Source: Actinomycetota bacterium
GTDB lineage: Bacteria > Actinomycetota > Thermoleophilia > UBA2241
Reading direction: 5' to 3'
NCBI GenBank assembly: GCA_003158705.1
Contig: PMKX01000026.1
Location: forward strand, 1-5,032
DNA length: 5,032 nucleotides
This document shows, one piece after another, positions 1 through 4,979 of this stretch (positions are counted from its first letter, which is position 1; every line of letters begins with the position of its first letter). The notes beneath the pieces were generated by a model that saw only the letters and a program-made list of their open reading frames with translations, made no database searches and was not told the DNA's origin. The translations under genes were made by a program, and so were the position numbers.

Positions 1-125
1 ACGGGATGCATGAGCCCAGGGACGAAGTCTGTCTTCTTCGCGTTCTTGTAGAACTCGACGCCCTGGACGAAGGACGAGGCACAGTTGCCCACGCCGATGA
101 TCGCCACTCGCACTGGGTTGCCCAA
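1..125 (-). CDS. ino1: myo-inositol-1-phosphate synthase, N-terminal 41 codons (cut by window edge)
   Basis: The enzyme isomerises glucose 6-phosphate to inositol 1-phosphate (NAD-dependent) in the cytosol, the first step of inositol lipid synthesis. The visible 41 residues begin [18 protein letters not shown], a Rossmann nucleotide-binding start with the GVGNCASS turn at residues 11-18. They continue with VQGVEFY and end with VPGLMHP. From memory this closely matches the actinobacterial Ino1 N-terminus (Mycobacterium [14 protein letters not shown]...VPGLMH). The start chosen is TTG at 125-123, because GGAGGT at 140-135 sits 9 nt upstream. The in-frame GTG at 113 (residue 5) would be 21 nt from that site. 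Everything after residue 41, including the catalytic domain, lies outside the window. It is the last gene seen of the inositol-lipid group and probably has its own promoter in the 126-296 gap. Confidence 0.88.
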   Translation of the reverse strand, partial: MGNPVRVAIIGVGNCASSFVQGVEFYKNAKKTDFVPGLMHP

Positions 126-148
126 GATCGGTCTACCTCCACTGTGGT

Positions 149-161
149 CGGCCGTTGGCCG
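149..161 (-). other. hairpin just upstream of the ino1 ribosome binding site
   Basis: The sequence CGGCC-AAC-GGCCG (minus strand) folds into a 5-bp stem with a 3-nt loop, ending 8 nt before the GGAGGT at 140-135. It could influence access to the ribosome binding site. The stem is short and GC-rich DNA makes such stems often by chance. Confidence 0.25.
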
Positions 162-184
162 CCGTCATGATCTGAGGCTGGCGC

Positions 185-198
185 GGCCGTCGCCGGCC
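185..198 (-). other. GNRA-type hairpin in the ino1 leader
   Basis: On the minus strand GGCCG-GCGA-CGGCC forms a 5-bp GC stem closed by a GCGA tetraloop, a GNRA loop that is especially stable in RNA. It lies between the putative ino1 promoter and the ino1 ribosome binding site. It could be a leader structure or only a by-product of high GC content. No ligand-binding family is recognised. Confidence 0.3.
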
Positions 199-223
199 CG
201 CAACCACTGCACAAACGCGGGCG

Positions 224-232
224 AGTATATCA
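224..232 (-). promoter_or_regulatory. putative extended -10 promoter for ino1
   Basis: Reading the minus strand, TGATATACT fits the extended -10 pattern TG-N-TATAAT with one mismatch, in a GC-rich setting where such AT-rich hexamers are rare. No convincing -35 hexamer is found 16-18 bp upstream, which is tolerated by extended -10 promoters. The predicted start is near 217, giving an ino1 leader of about 90 nt. It would let ino1 be expressed apart from the upstream PAP2/PIP-synthase pair. Confidence 0.4.
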
Positions 233-240
233 CACGACTG

Positions 241-266
241 GGCGCCGCCCGGAAGGGCCAGGCGCC
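241..266 (-). terminator. GC-rich bulged hairpin between the PIP-synthase-like gene and ino1
   Basis: The two arms are GGCGCC at 241-246 and 261-266. An inner 4-bp stem GCCC/GGGC closes on a 4-nt loop, with a 2-nt bulge on one side. It lies about 30 nt after the stop of the phosphatidyltransferase gene and just before the putative ino1 promoter, a sensible place for termination or attenuation. No T-run follows on either strand, so a classical intrinsic terminator is not shown. Confidence 0.3.
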
Positions 267-276
267 GGCCGCAGAA

Positions 277-292
277 GCCGCTCGCGAGCGGC
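277..292 (-). terminator. 16-bp perfect palindrome right after the phosphatidyltransferase stop
   Basis: GCCGCTCGCGAGCGGC is a perfect 16-bp inverted repeat starting 4 nt after the TGA at 299-297. As RNA it gives a 6-bp stem with a CGCG loop, followed on the minus strand only by TTCTG. It may be a U-poor terminator, which is common in actinobacteria, or an mRNA 3' end stabiliser. As DNA it could also bind a dimeric protein. Confidence 0.35.
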
Positions 293-296
293 GCGC

Positions 297-914
297 TCAG
301 ACGGTGCTCTGCGCCGCCCGCGAGCGCAGCTGCCGGCGCACGTGCAGGATGCGCTGCACCACCGTGTAGGCGCTGACCACGGCCAGGAAATACACGATGA
401 CGGTCAGCACGTGCCAGCGGGCGAAGGCGAAGCCGACGCAGAGCACGAAGACGCGCTCCGGCCGCGAGGCCAGACCCACCTTGCACTCGACGCCCATGGC
501 CTCGGCCTTGGCACGAACATACGAGACCAGAAACGAACCAGTAAGAGCCACGAACAGCGCTCCGACCTCCCACAGGTGGCCGCCGCGCGCGAAGTAGACC
601 CCCAAGGCACCGAGCGTGATGCCCTCAGCCAGGCGATCGCTGGTCGAATCCAGAAAGGCGCCGAAAGGCGTGACCAACTGTGCCACCCGGGCCACGGCGC
701 CGTCGAGCAGGTCGCAGATGCTGGCCGCGATGTACACCACCAGTGCCCAAAGGAAGTGGCCCGTGACGATGAGCGGCGCCGTGGCCACGTTGAGGACCAG
801 GCCGGCGACCGTGAGCCGGTTAGGCGTGACTCGGCCGTTGGCAAACCATTCGGCGGCCGGCACCGCGGCTCGTCGAGCGCCCTCTGTCCACAACGCCTTG
901 GGACTGCGTGTCAC
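297..914 (-). CDS. CDP-alcohol phosphatidyltransferase, probable phosphatidylinositol-phosphate synthase
   Basis: This 205-residue membrane enzyme transfers a phosphatidyl group from CDP-diacylglycerol to an alcohol, here most likely inositol 1-phosphate, yielding PIP in the cytoplasmic membrane. The family signature D-x2-DG-x2-AR-x8-G-x3-D-x3-D is complete: D68, D71, G72, A75, R76, G85, D89 and D93. These aspartates bind the metal and CDP moiety. TPNRLT at 30-35 precedes the first membrane segment. SYVRAKAE at 131-138 and RPER at 151-154 resemble the basic residues that hold inositol phosphate in actinobacterial PIP synthases. About six hydrophobic segments are visible (roughly 33-52, 54-68, 97-109, 115-132, 154-167 and 168-187). 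The start is GTG at 914, overlapping the PAP2 stop as GTGA, with only a weak ribosome site, so translation is probably coupled. The ino1 gene downstream supports inositol phosphate as substrate. Phosphatidylglycerophosphate synthase is the main alternative. Confidence 0.85.
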   Translation of the reverse strand: MTRSPKALWTEGARRAAVPAAEWFANGRVTPNRLTVAGLVLNVATAPLIVTGHFLWALVVYIAASICDLLDGAVARVAQLVTPFGAFLDSTSDRLAEGITLGALGVYFARGGHLWEVGALFVALTGSFLVSYVRAKAEAMGVECKVGLASRPERVFVLCVGFAFARWHVLTVIVYFLAVVSAYTVVQRILHVRRQLRSRAAQSTV

Positions 915-1717
915 CTACCGGCCGCCCGCCCGCGGTTGAGCACGAGCAGGGGCTCGTCGGCAGGTTCGAGGGAGAACTTGAGCGTGAGCAGGTAGGCAGC
1001 GATGGCCACCAGAGCCCCACCCAAAGCGTCGAACAGGAAGTGGTTGCCGGTGACCACGATGGACAGCAGCACCACGAACGGGTACGCGACTGCCAGGCGC
1101 CGGGGCCAGACGCCGCGCGCCAGGAAGTACACGACCAGGCTCGCGAAGAGTGCGTAGCCGAAGTGCAGGCTCGGCACGGCGGCATACGGATTGGCAAGCC
1201 AGCCCATCGTGCCGCCGCGCAGGTTGGAGGACGAGAAGAGATACATGGTGTCCACCATACCGGACGTAGGCAGCAGGCGCGGCGGCGCCGTGGGCACGAG
1301 CGCGAACGCAGTGACCGCCAGACCGTTCATGAGCAAGAACCAGTTGCGGCAGAACAGGTAGTACTCGTTCCTCTTGACATAGAGCCACAGTAGAACGCCG
1401 ATCATGACGGTGAGGTGCGCGTTGATGTAGAAGAAGTTGAAGAACGTGACCAGCGCCCCGACGTGGCTGACCTTGGCCTGGATCCACGGCTCAACGTAGA
1501 CGTGCAGCGCCTTCTCCAGGTTCATCACGGCGCGTCCGTTGGCGAGGGCGACCTCGTCACGTCCGCGGGCAAGAGCGCGCGCCAGGTCGTAGACGACGTA
1601 GCAGCCGAAGAGGATGAGGAACTGGCGGAGGGCGTCGCCGCCTCCCAGCGGGAGGAACTCGCTCTTCGCCATGGTGGCGCGGCGCGTGACGGCGCGCCAG
1701 CGGCGCCCAAGACTCAC
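911..1717 (-). CDS. PAP2-superfamily membrane phosphatase/phosphotransferase (PAP2_3, Aur1-like)
   Basis: This is a 268-residue integral membrane protein. Hydrophobic segments are seen near residues 32-44, 84-111, 124-143, 184-202, 206-224 and 229-246. The PAP2 active-site motifs are present in the PAP2_3/Aur1-like form: TAPPR at 143-147, PSLHF at 182-186, and GNHFLFD at 224-230. H185 and H226 are the expected catalytic histidines and D230 the supporting acid. The family hydrolyses or transfers phosphate groups on lipids and isoprenoids. The gene overlaps the PIP-synthase-like gene by 4 nt and ino1 follows, so a role in inositol lipids is likely by context, for example dephosphorylating PIP to PI. 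The substrate itself cannot be read from the sequence. GTG at 1717 is chosen because AAAGGTG at 1732-1726 lies 8 nt upstream. GTG at 1726 overlaps that site, and ATG at 1672 has none. Undecaprenyl-diphosphate phosphatase activity or Aur1-like transfer are alternatives. Confidence 0.82.
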   Translation of the reverse strand: MSLGRRWRAVTRRATMAKSEFLPLGGGDALRQFLILFGCYVVYDLARALARGRDEVALANGRAVMNLEKALHVYVEPWIQAKVSHVGALVTFFNFFYINAHLTVMIGVLLWLYVKRNEYYLFCRNWFLLMNGLAVTAFALVPTAPPRLLPTSGMVDTMYLFSSSNLRGGTMGWLANPYAAVPSLHFGYALFASLVVYFLARGVWPRRLAVAYPFVVLLSIVVTGNHFLFDALGGALVAIAAYLLTLKFSLEPADEPLLVLNRGRAAGR

Positions 1718-1775
1718 GTCAATCACACCTTTCCCAACCCTTGACCGGGCTGCCGGTGCAAGGAGCCTCGCGGCA

Positions 1776-1805
1776 ACCCTACCACCGGGCGACAGGCCGC
1801 ATCAA
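1776..1805 (-). promoter_or_regulatory. putative sigma-70-type promoter for the PAP2/PIP-synthase pair
   Basis: On the minus strand TTGATG (1805-1800) and TAGGGT (1781-1776) are separated by 18 bp. TAGGGT fits the actinobacterial TAnnnT -10 pattern and TTGATG has the TTGA core of a -35. The predicted transcription start is near 1769, giving a leader of about 50 nt before the GTG at 1717. It lies after the tRNA gene, as expected for a new transcription unit. Confidence 0.42.
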
Positions 1806-1842
1806 TAGCCGGCCGGACACGTGGCGACACTCGTTGAGGAGA

Positions 1843-1918
1843 TGGTGGGCCGTGTAGGATTCGAACCTACGACCTTGGGATTAAGAGTCCCCTGCTCTAC
1901 CAGCTAAGCTAACGGCCC
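1843..1918 (-). tRNA. tRNA-Lys (anticodon CUU)
   Basis: The 76-nt minus-strand gene folds as a standard cloverleaf. The acceptor stem GGGCCGT/ACGGCCC has 7 pairs, the D arm is GCTT/GAGC with GG in the loop, the anticodon loop is CTCTTAA, the variable loop has 5 nt, and the T arm is GTAGG-TTCGAAT-CCTAC. Anticodon positions 34-36 are CTT, reading the lysine codon AAG. The discriminator A73 and U35/U36 fit lysine identity. The CCA end is encoded at 1845-1843. The outermost anticodon-stem pair (27-43) is a G-A mismatch; the other four pairs are regular. It stands between the chaperone gene and the PAP2 gene with its own promoter. No intron and no clear U-rich terminator are seen after it. Confidence 0.97.
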
Positions 1919-1936
1919 TGAAGGTGACGAGCGCAT

Positions 1937-1965
1937 ATGGTACCAGCCCGGGAACGAGCTGCCAA
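1937..1965 (-). promoter_or_regulatory. sigma-70-type promoter of the tRNA-Lys gene
   Basis: Minus strand TTGGCA (1965-1960), a 17-bp spacer, and TACCAT (1942-1937) match four of six consensus bases at each hexamer (TTGACA, TATAAT). The -10 ends 18 nt before the mature tRNA 5' end at 1918, which leaves a short leader of about 11 nt for RNase P removal. The position and spacing fit a stable-RNA promoter well. It begins about 20 nt after the stop of the upstream chaperone gene. Confidence 0.62.
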
Positions 1966-1985
1966 ACAGCCTCTTGGGTGGCGGC

Positions 1986-2222
1986 CTACGAACCCCACGC
2001 GTGCTCACCGACCACCTCGTAGCCCTCGTCGGCCATGGCCTGCTTGATGGCGGGCAGACCGATCTGATCGGCGTCGAAGCGCACGTCGACGCTCTTGTCT
2101 TCGACCGACACCGCCACGGCGGCGACGCCCTCGAGACAGCCTACTGCGCTCTCGATGGCCATCTTGCAGTGAGCACAGGAGATGGCAGGCGCATTCAACA
2201 CCACGTGAGTCATGGGGCTCAT
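1986..2222 (-). CDS. heavy-metal-associated (HMA) domain protein, CopZ-like metallochaperone
   Basis: This 78-residue protein is one whole HMA domain, a small ferredoxin-like fold that binds soft metals, usually Cu(I), and hands them to a partner. The metal site is SCAHCK with C16 and C19, equivalent to the family GMxCxxC motif. The rest follows the fold: a helix MAIESAVGCLEGV, a strand AVAVSVEDKSVDVRFD, and a C-terminal helix ending DEGYEV. There is no signal peptide, so it is cytosolic. C29 is an extra cysteine, and the Met before the first cysteine is Ile. ATG at 2222 is preceded by GGAGG (2237-2233) with a 10-nt gap; ATG at 2213 (residue 4) is possible. It starts 5 nt after the ricT stop and its ribosome site lies in the last ricT codons, so it is co-transcribed. 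No copper ATPase or metal regulator lies nearby. Copper is the family's commonest ligand, but zinc or another metal is not excluded. Confidence 0.87.
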   Translation of the reverse strand: MSPMTHVVLNAPAISCAHCKMAIESAVGCLEGVAAVAVSVEDKSVDVRFDADQIGLPAIKQAMADEGYEVVGEHAWGS

Positions 2223-2227
2223 CTACG

Positions 2228-3034
2228 TCATTCCTCCTCGCCCGAGCTGAGCTCAGCCAGTTTGAACGTCATCATGCGGCCCTCGCCGAGATCGACGGCC
2301 ACACTCTCCATGGGCGCCAGCAACTCGACCACCTTGCCCTCGCCGGCCGGCGTGGCGATGATGGCGCCCTTCTTGGGCGCCCGCTTCTTGAAAGCCACGT
2401 ACACGTCGTGCTCGTACTTGAGACAGCACATAAGGCGGCCGCAACAGCCGGAGATCTTGGCCGGGTTGAGAGGCAGGCTCTGATCTTTGGCCATGCGGAT
2501 CGAGACGGGCTCCTGATCGCCAGCGAAAAGATTGCAGCACAGGCGCCGGCCGCAGGGCCCGTAGCCGCCGATCATGCGCGCCCCCTCGCGGGCGTTCACC
2601 TGCTTGAGCTCCACCCGTCGCCGCAGGCGGTCGTTGAGACGCAGGGCCAGCTCGCGGAAGTCGACCCGGTCCTCAGCGAAGAAGGAGATGGTCACCTTGC
2701 CGCCGTCGAACGACATGGCCGCGCTGATGACCTTCATCGCCAGCCCAAGCTCGGCCACCAGCTGGCCACAGGCTGCTTTGGCCTCCTGCTCGATCGCTTT
2801 GTGCGCTGCGATGGACCGCAAGTCGGCGGCCGTCGCTTTGCGCAACACCTTCTTGAGGCCCTCGGCACGCGCTTCGGCCGCAAGCTGCTCCGAGCTTCTC
2901 ACAACATGCCCGAAATCCGCGCCACGGGCGGTGTCGACGACCACGTCGTCGCCGGGCGCCACGTCGACGCCGCCGGCATCGAACTGGTACACCTTGCCGC
3001 CGTCCCTGAAGACGACGCTGACGACCTCAGCCAC
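2228..3034 (-). CDS. ricT: PSP1-domain protein, RicT (YaaT) homologue
   Basis: RicT in Bacillus forms the RicA-RicF-RicT complex with iron-sulfur clusters. That complex directs RNase Y mRNA maturation and influences sporulation, competence and biofilm formation. The 268-residue product has an N-terminal beta region (VVSVVFRDGGKVYQFDAG), a PSP1 core around residues 58-150, and a cysteine-rich stretch. The latter has C161, C166/C167, C197/C198 and C203/C204 in motifs GPCGRRLCC and GCCGRLMCCLKYE, typical of the family and likely Fe-S ligands. A beta-rich tail ends in acidic SSGEEE. The start is GTG at 3034, with GAGGAGGT at 3050-3043 and an 8-nt gap. Reading from 3085 would add 17 residues with no family resemblance. 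It overlaps the holB stop by 8 nt. The neighbourhood tmk-holB-ricT matches that of Bacillus. Whether the Ric partners or RNase Y exist here is unknown, so the biological role is inferred from the family. Confidence 0.9.
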   Translation of the reverse strand: MAEVVSVVFRDGGKVYQFDAGGVDVAPGDDVVVDTARGADFGHVVRSSEQLAAEARAEGLKKVLRKATAADLRSIAAHKAIEQEAKAACGQLVAELGLAMKVISAAMSFDGGKVTISFFAEDRVDFRELALRLNDRLRRRVELKQVNAREGARMIGGYGPCGRRLCCNLFAGDQEPVSIRMAKDQSLPLNPAKISGCCGRLMCCLKYEHDVYVAFKKRAPKKGAIIATPAGEGKVVELLAPMESVAVDLGEGRMMTFKLAELSSGEEE

Positions 3035-4214
3035 TTCTCGTGACCTCCTCGAAACGGGAGAACAGCGCCGCGAGCGCCAGCCCACGGTCTACGTTCATGT
3101 ACAGATCCTTGCGTGAGGCCGCCGTAAGCTCGAGCAGATGCCCGTAGTACTCGGGCCGCGCCACACTCTGGGTGCGCAGCTCGGCCGAATGGTCGCGGTT
3201 CAGAGCGGCCTCTTCGCCCGCTTGACCGACCGCCCACAGGTCGCGCAGCCAGGAAATGAGATGATCGAGCGCCTCGACCGACGCCTGGCGCGAAAGGCGG
3301 TCGAGCTCACGCTTGGCGCGGGCCTTGAGGCCCTTCACGTACCAGGCTTGGTCTCGGGGGTCGGGCCACAGGGTCTCAGCCTCGCGCGCCTGCCGGTCGA
3401 GGCGCTCGTCGACCCGCCGGGCGATGCCGGCTTGGTCGGCGGCGACCTCGTTGATGAAGGCCTGCGCCGCCTGCCGGTCGCCGTGCACGAGGCGGCCGGC
3501 ACAAGCCAAGTACGTGCCCCGGCGGTCGTCGCCGCGGCGGTCGTCGGCCAGGCGCGCGGCACGCTCCACCGAGCCGCCGCTCAGACGCGCGAGAGCCGCC
3601 ACGGTCGCCGCATCGAGACCGCCGCGCTCTTGCAGGAACGCCCGCACGCCCTCGTCCGACACAGGCTCGAACTCGATGAGCTGGCAGCGAGAGACGATAG
3701 TCGAAAGCACACGCTCAGGTGCCCCGCTCGTGAGCAAGAAGAACACATGCGGCGGCGGCTCCTCGAGCGTCTTCAGCAGCTTGTTGGCCGCTTCGACCTT
3801 GAGTCTGTCCGCCTCGGGGATCACCCACACACGCGCCGCGCCCGCCAGCGGCTTGAGAGCCACCTGAGACTCGATCTCCTGCATCTGCTCCAGACGGATG
3901 CTGTCGCCCTCGCGCGCGATCACCGACAGGTCCGGGTGGACGCCACTGCTGGCACGCTCAAACTGCGTTCGCGCAGTGCCGGGTAGCGCGCTCGCGTCGT
4001 CTGCAAATGGGGTCGCCGGCCCAGCGACGATGGTCGCCGCCAGCTCGAGCACGAACCCCGCTTTGCTGGAGGCCTCTTCGCCGAAGCGTCCGCCGAAGTC
4101 CACCGCGTCGAAGCCAGACTCGCCGACGAACAAGTAGGCGTGATTGAGGCCGCGCGCAAACGCGTTGGCGAAGTAGCGCTTGGCGCGCTCCTGGCCGGGC
4201 ACGTCAGAGAACAC
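3027..4214 (-). CDS. holB: DNA polymerase III delta' subunit (clamp loader)
   Basis: The 395-residue product is the delta' subunit of the clamp loader that places the sliding clamp on DNA. It begins VFSDVPGQERAKRYF, followed by HAYLF at 25-29, HPDL at 93-96, the degenerate Walker B region VWVIPEADRL at 129-138, NKLLKTLEEPPPH at 144-156, and the SRC motif at 175-177 in LSTIVSRCQ. These identify the family firmly. The P-loop position (GESGFD, 31-36) has no GK[ST], so it should not bind ATP there, and the usual zinc-binding cysteine cluster before HPDL is absent. The C-terminal part (about 210-395) is helical and divergent, as usual for the collar domain. The start is GTG at 4214, with GGAGG 6 nt upstream (4225-4221). 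It overlaps the tmk stop by 11 nt and the ricT start by 8 nt, so translation is probably coupled. An earlier in-frame start at 4394 would run deep into tmk and is not credible. Confidence 0.92.
   Translation of the reverse strand: MFSDVPGQERAKRYFANAFARGLNHAYLFVGESGFDAVDFGGRFGEEASSKAGFVLELAATIVAGPATPFADDASALPGTARTQFERASSGVHPDLSVIAREGDSIRLEQMQEIESQVALKPLAGAARVWVIPEADRLKVEAANKLLKTLEEPPPHVFFLLTSGAPERVLSTIVSRCQLIEFEPVSDEGVRAFLQERGGLDAATVAALARLSGGSVERAARLADDRRGDDRRGTYLACAGRLVHGDRQAAQAFINEVAADQAGIARRVDERLDRQAREAETLWPDPRDQAWYVKGLKARAKRELDRLSRQASVEALDHLISWLRDLWAVGQAGEEAALNRDHSAELRTQSVARPEYYGHLLELTAASRKDLYMNVDRGLALAALFSRFEEVTRSG
3520..3546 (-). repeat. 15-bp tandem repeat inside holB
   Basis: GGCGGTCGTCG occurs at 3521-3531 and again at 3536-3546, giving nearly two copies of a 15-bp unit. 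It encodes DDRRG-DDRRG in the delta' protein, between the ATPase-like part and the collar. The unit is in frame, so it lengthens a charged linker without disrupting the gene. It probably arose by replication slippage. Confidence 0.6.
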
Positions 4215-4935
4215 CGACGGCCTCCAGGAACTCGCGCGCCACACGCTCCACCTGCGTGGCGACAGCCTGCGCCGAAGGCGCTCCGTCCACGACCCGGTAG
4301 CGCTGCCGCTCGGCGGCCGCCAGAGCCGCATAGCCCTCGGCCACCTGCCGCTGAAAGGCAAGACCCTCGCGCTCCATGCGGTCGGGCGGGCCACCTGTCC
4401 GCCGCGCCGCCAGCTCGGGCGTCAGCTGCACGAGGAAGGTGAGGTCGGGCATGAGCCCGCCGGTCGCCCAGTCGTTCAGCTCGCGCACGCGCTCGACGCC
4501 GAGACCGCGTGCGAAGCCCTGGTAAGCGAGCGAAGAATCGACGTAGCGGTCGAGCAGCACGATCCAGCCGGCCTGCATCGCAGGCTTGAGCACGCGGACT
4601 GCCAACTCGGCGCGCGCGGCGGCGTAGAGCGCCGCCTCGGTCCAAGGCGCGAGCCGGCCCGGGTCGTGCAGCAGAAGATCACGGATGCGCTCGCCGGCCG
4701 GCGTGTCGCCCGGCTCGCGCAGCACGGCCCCGGGTGCGGAGTCGCAGCCCACCGGCAGCCCCGCGTCAAGGAGCGCGTCACGGAGAAGCAGGACCTGGGT
4801 GGACTTGCCGCAATGGTCGATGCCTTCGAACGTGATGAGGAGCCCGTGGGCGCCGGAGGCAGGGCGCGACACGCGCGCCGGGTCCGGCGCAACAGGATGG
4901 AGGCTGAGTGGAGCGCTCGTGTGACGGTCGTTCAC
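4204..4935 (-). CDS. tmk: thymidylate kinase (dTMP kinase)
   Basis: The enzyme phosphorylates dTMP to dTDP with ATP in the cytosol, an essential step of dTTP synthesis. The 243-residue protein has the P-loop FEGIDHCGKST at 36-46 (K44, S45), LREPGDTP at 72-79 for dTMP binding, the DRY motif at 129-131 in LLDRYVDSSLAYQG, and an arginine-rich LID RRTGGPPDRMERE at 178-190. GLAFQRQVAEGY follows. The arginines in the LID rather than in the P-loop fit the bacterial type II pattern. About 30 residues before the first strand (HGLLITFEG) have no family counterpart and make it longer than the usual 205-215. Still, GTG at 4935 is the only good start, with GGGGGAG 6 nt upstream, and no in-frame start lies closer. 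The ribosome site overlaps a strong hairpin. holB begins inside its last codons, forming the first link of a dense operon. Confidence 0.95.
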   Translation of the reverse strand: MNDRHTSAPLSLHPVAPDPARVSRPASGAHGLLITFEGIDHCGKSTQVLLLRDALLDAGLPVGCDSAPGAVLREPGDTPAGERIRDLLLHDPGRLAPWTEAALYAAARAELAVRVLKPAMQAGWIVLLDRYVDSSLAYQGFARGLGVERVRELNDWATGGLMPDLTFLVQLTPELAARRTGGPPDRMEREGLAFQRQVAEGYAALAAAERQRYRVVDGAPSAQAVATQVERVAREFLEAVGVL

Positions 4936-4944
4936 GTGGGTCTC

Positions 4945-4969
4945 CCCCGCACGTCAGTCCGGTGCGGGG
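4945..4969 (-). promoter_or_regulatory. 8-bp hairpin overlapping the tmk ribosome binding site
   Basis: On the minus strand CCCCGCAC (4969-4962) and GTGCGGGG (4952-4945) are perfect complements around a 9-nt loop. The 3' arm contains most of the GGGGGAG ribosome site used by tmk, so the hairpin would hide it. It also begins 10 nt after the stop of the preceding reading frame, as a terminator would, but no T-run follows and no promoter is visible between it and tmk. Confidence 0.45.
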
Positions 4970-4979
4970 CAGGCTCGGG

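Noticed and set aside
342..995. 217-codon plus-strand frame opposite the PIP-synthase-like gene
   Set aside because: It is antisense to a gene with a complete catalytic signature, its composition (His, Gln, Arg-rich) is that of a shadow frame, and no domain is seen.
908..1393. 161-codon plus-strand frame opposite the PAP2 gene
   Set aside because: It is rich in Glu, Gln, His and Arg with no domain, as expected from reading a hydrophobic membrane gene backwards.
1673..1726. ATG at 1672 as the start of the PAP2 gene
   Set aside because: No ribosome site precedes it (upstream is GCGCCGCGCCAC), while GTG at 1717 has AAAGGTG at an 8-nt gap. It is not fully excluded.
1945..1985. Intrinsic terminator between the chaperone gene and tRNA-Lys
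   Set aside because: A weak stem (GAGGCTG/CAGCTC with a bulge) can be drawn but lacks a T-run and overlaps the tRNA promoter -35. Read-through into the tRNA is possible.
2408..3043. 211-codon plus-strand frame opposite ricT
   Set aside because: It is a shadow of ricT, whose cysteine motifs and ribosome site are clear. The antisense product has no family resemblance.
3138..3986. 282-codon open frame on the plus strand
   Set aside because: It lies wholly antisense to holB, has low-complexity Arg/Ala/Leu-rich composition and no recognisable motif. High-GC codon bias on the minus strand keeps this antisense frame open.
4020..4140. Frameshift in holB as the cause of the missing P-loop
   Set aside because: The other two minus-strand frames in this stretch show no GxxGxGK[ST] either, and flanking motifs on both sides are in one frame. 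The degenerate P-loop therefore appears genuine.
4215..4394. Longer holB reading from the start at 4394
   Set aside because: The extra 60 residues are Arg/Ser/Trp-rich and unlike delta', and they overlap conserved tmk coding sequence. GTG at 4214 has GGAGG at the right distance.
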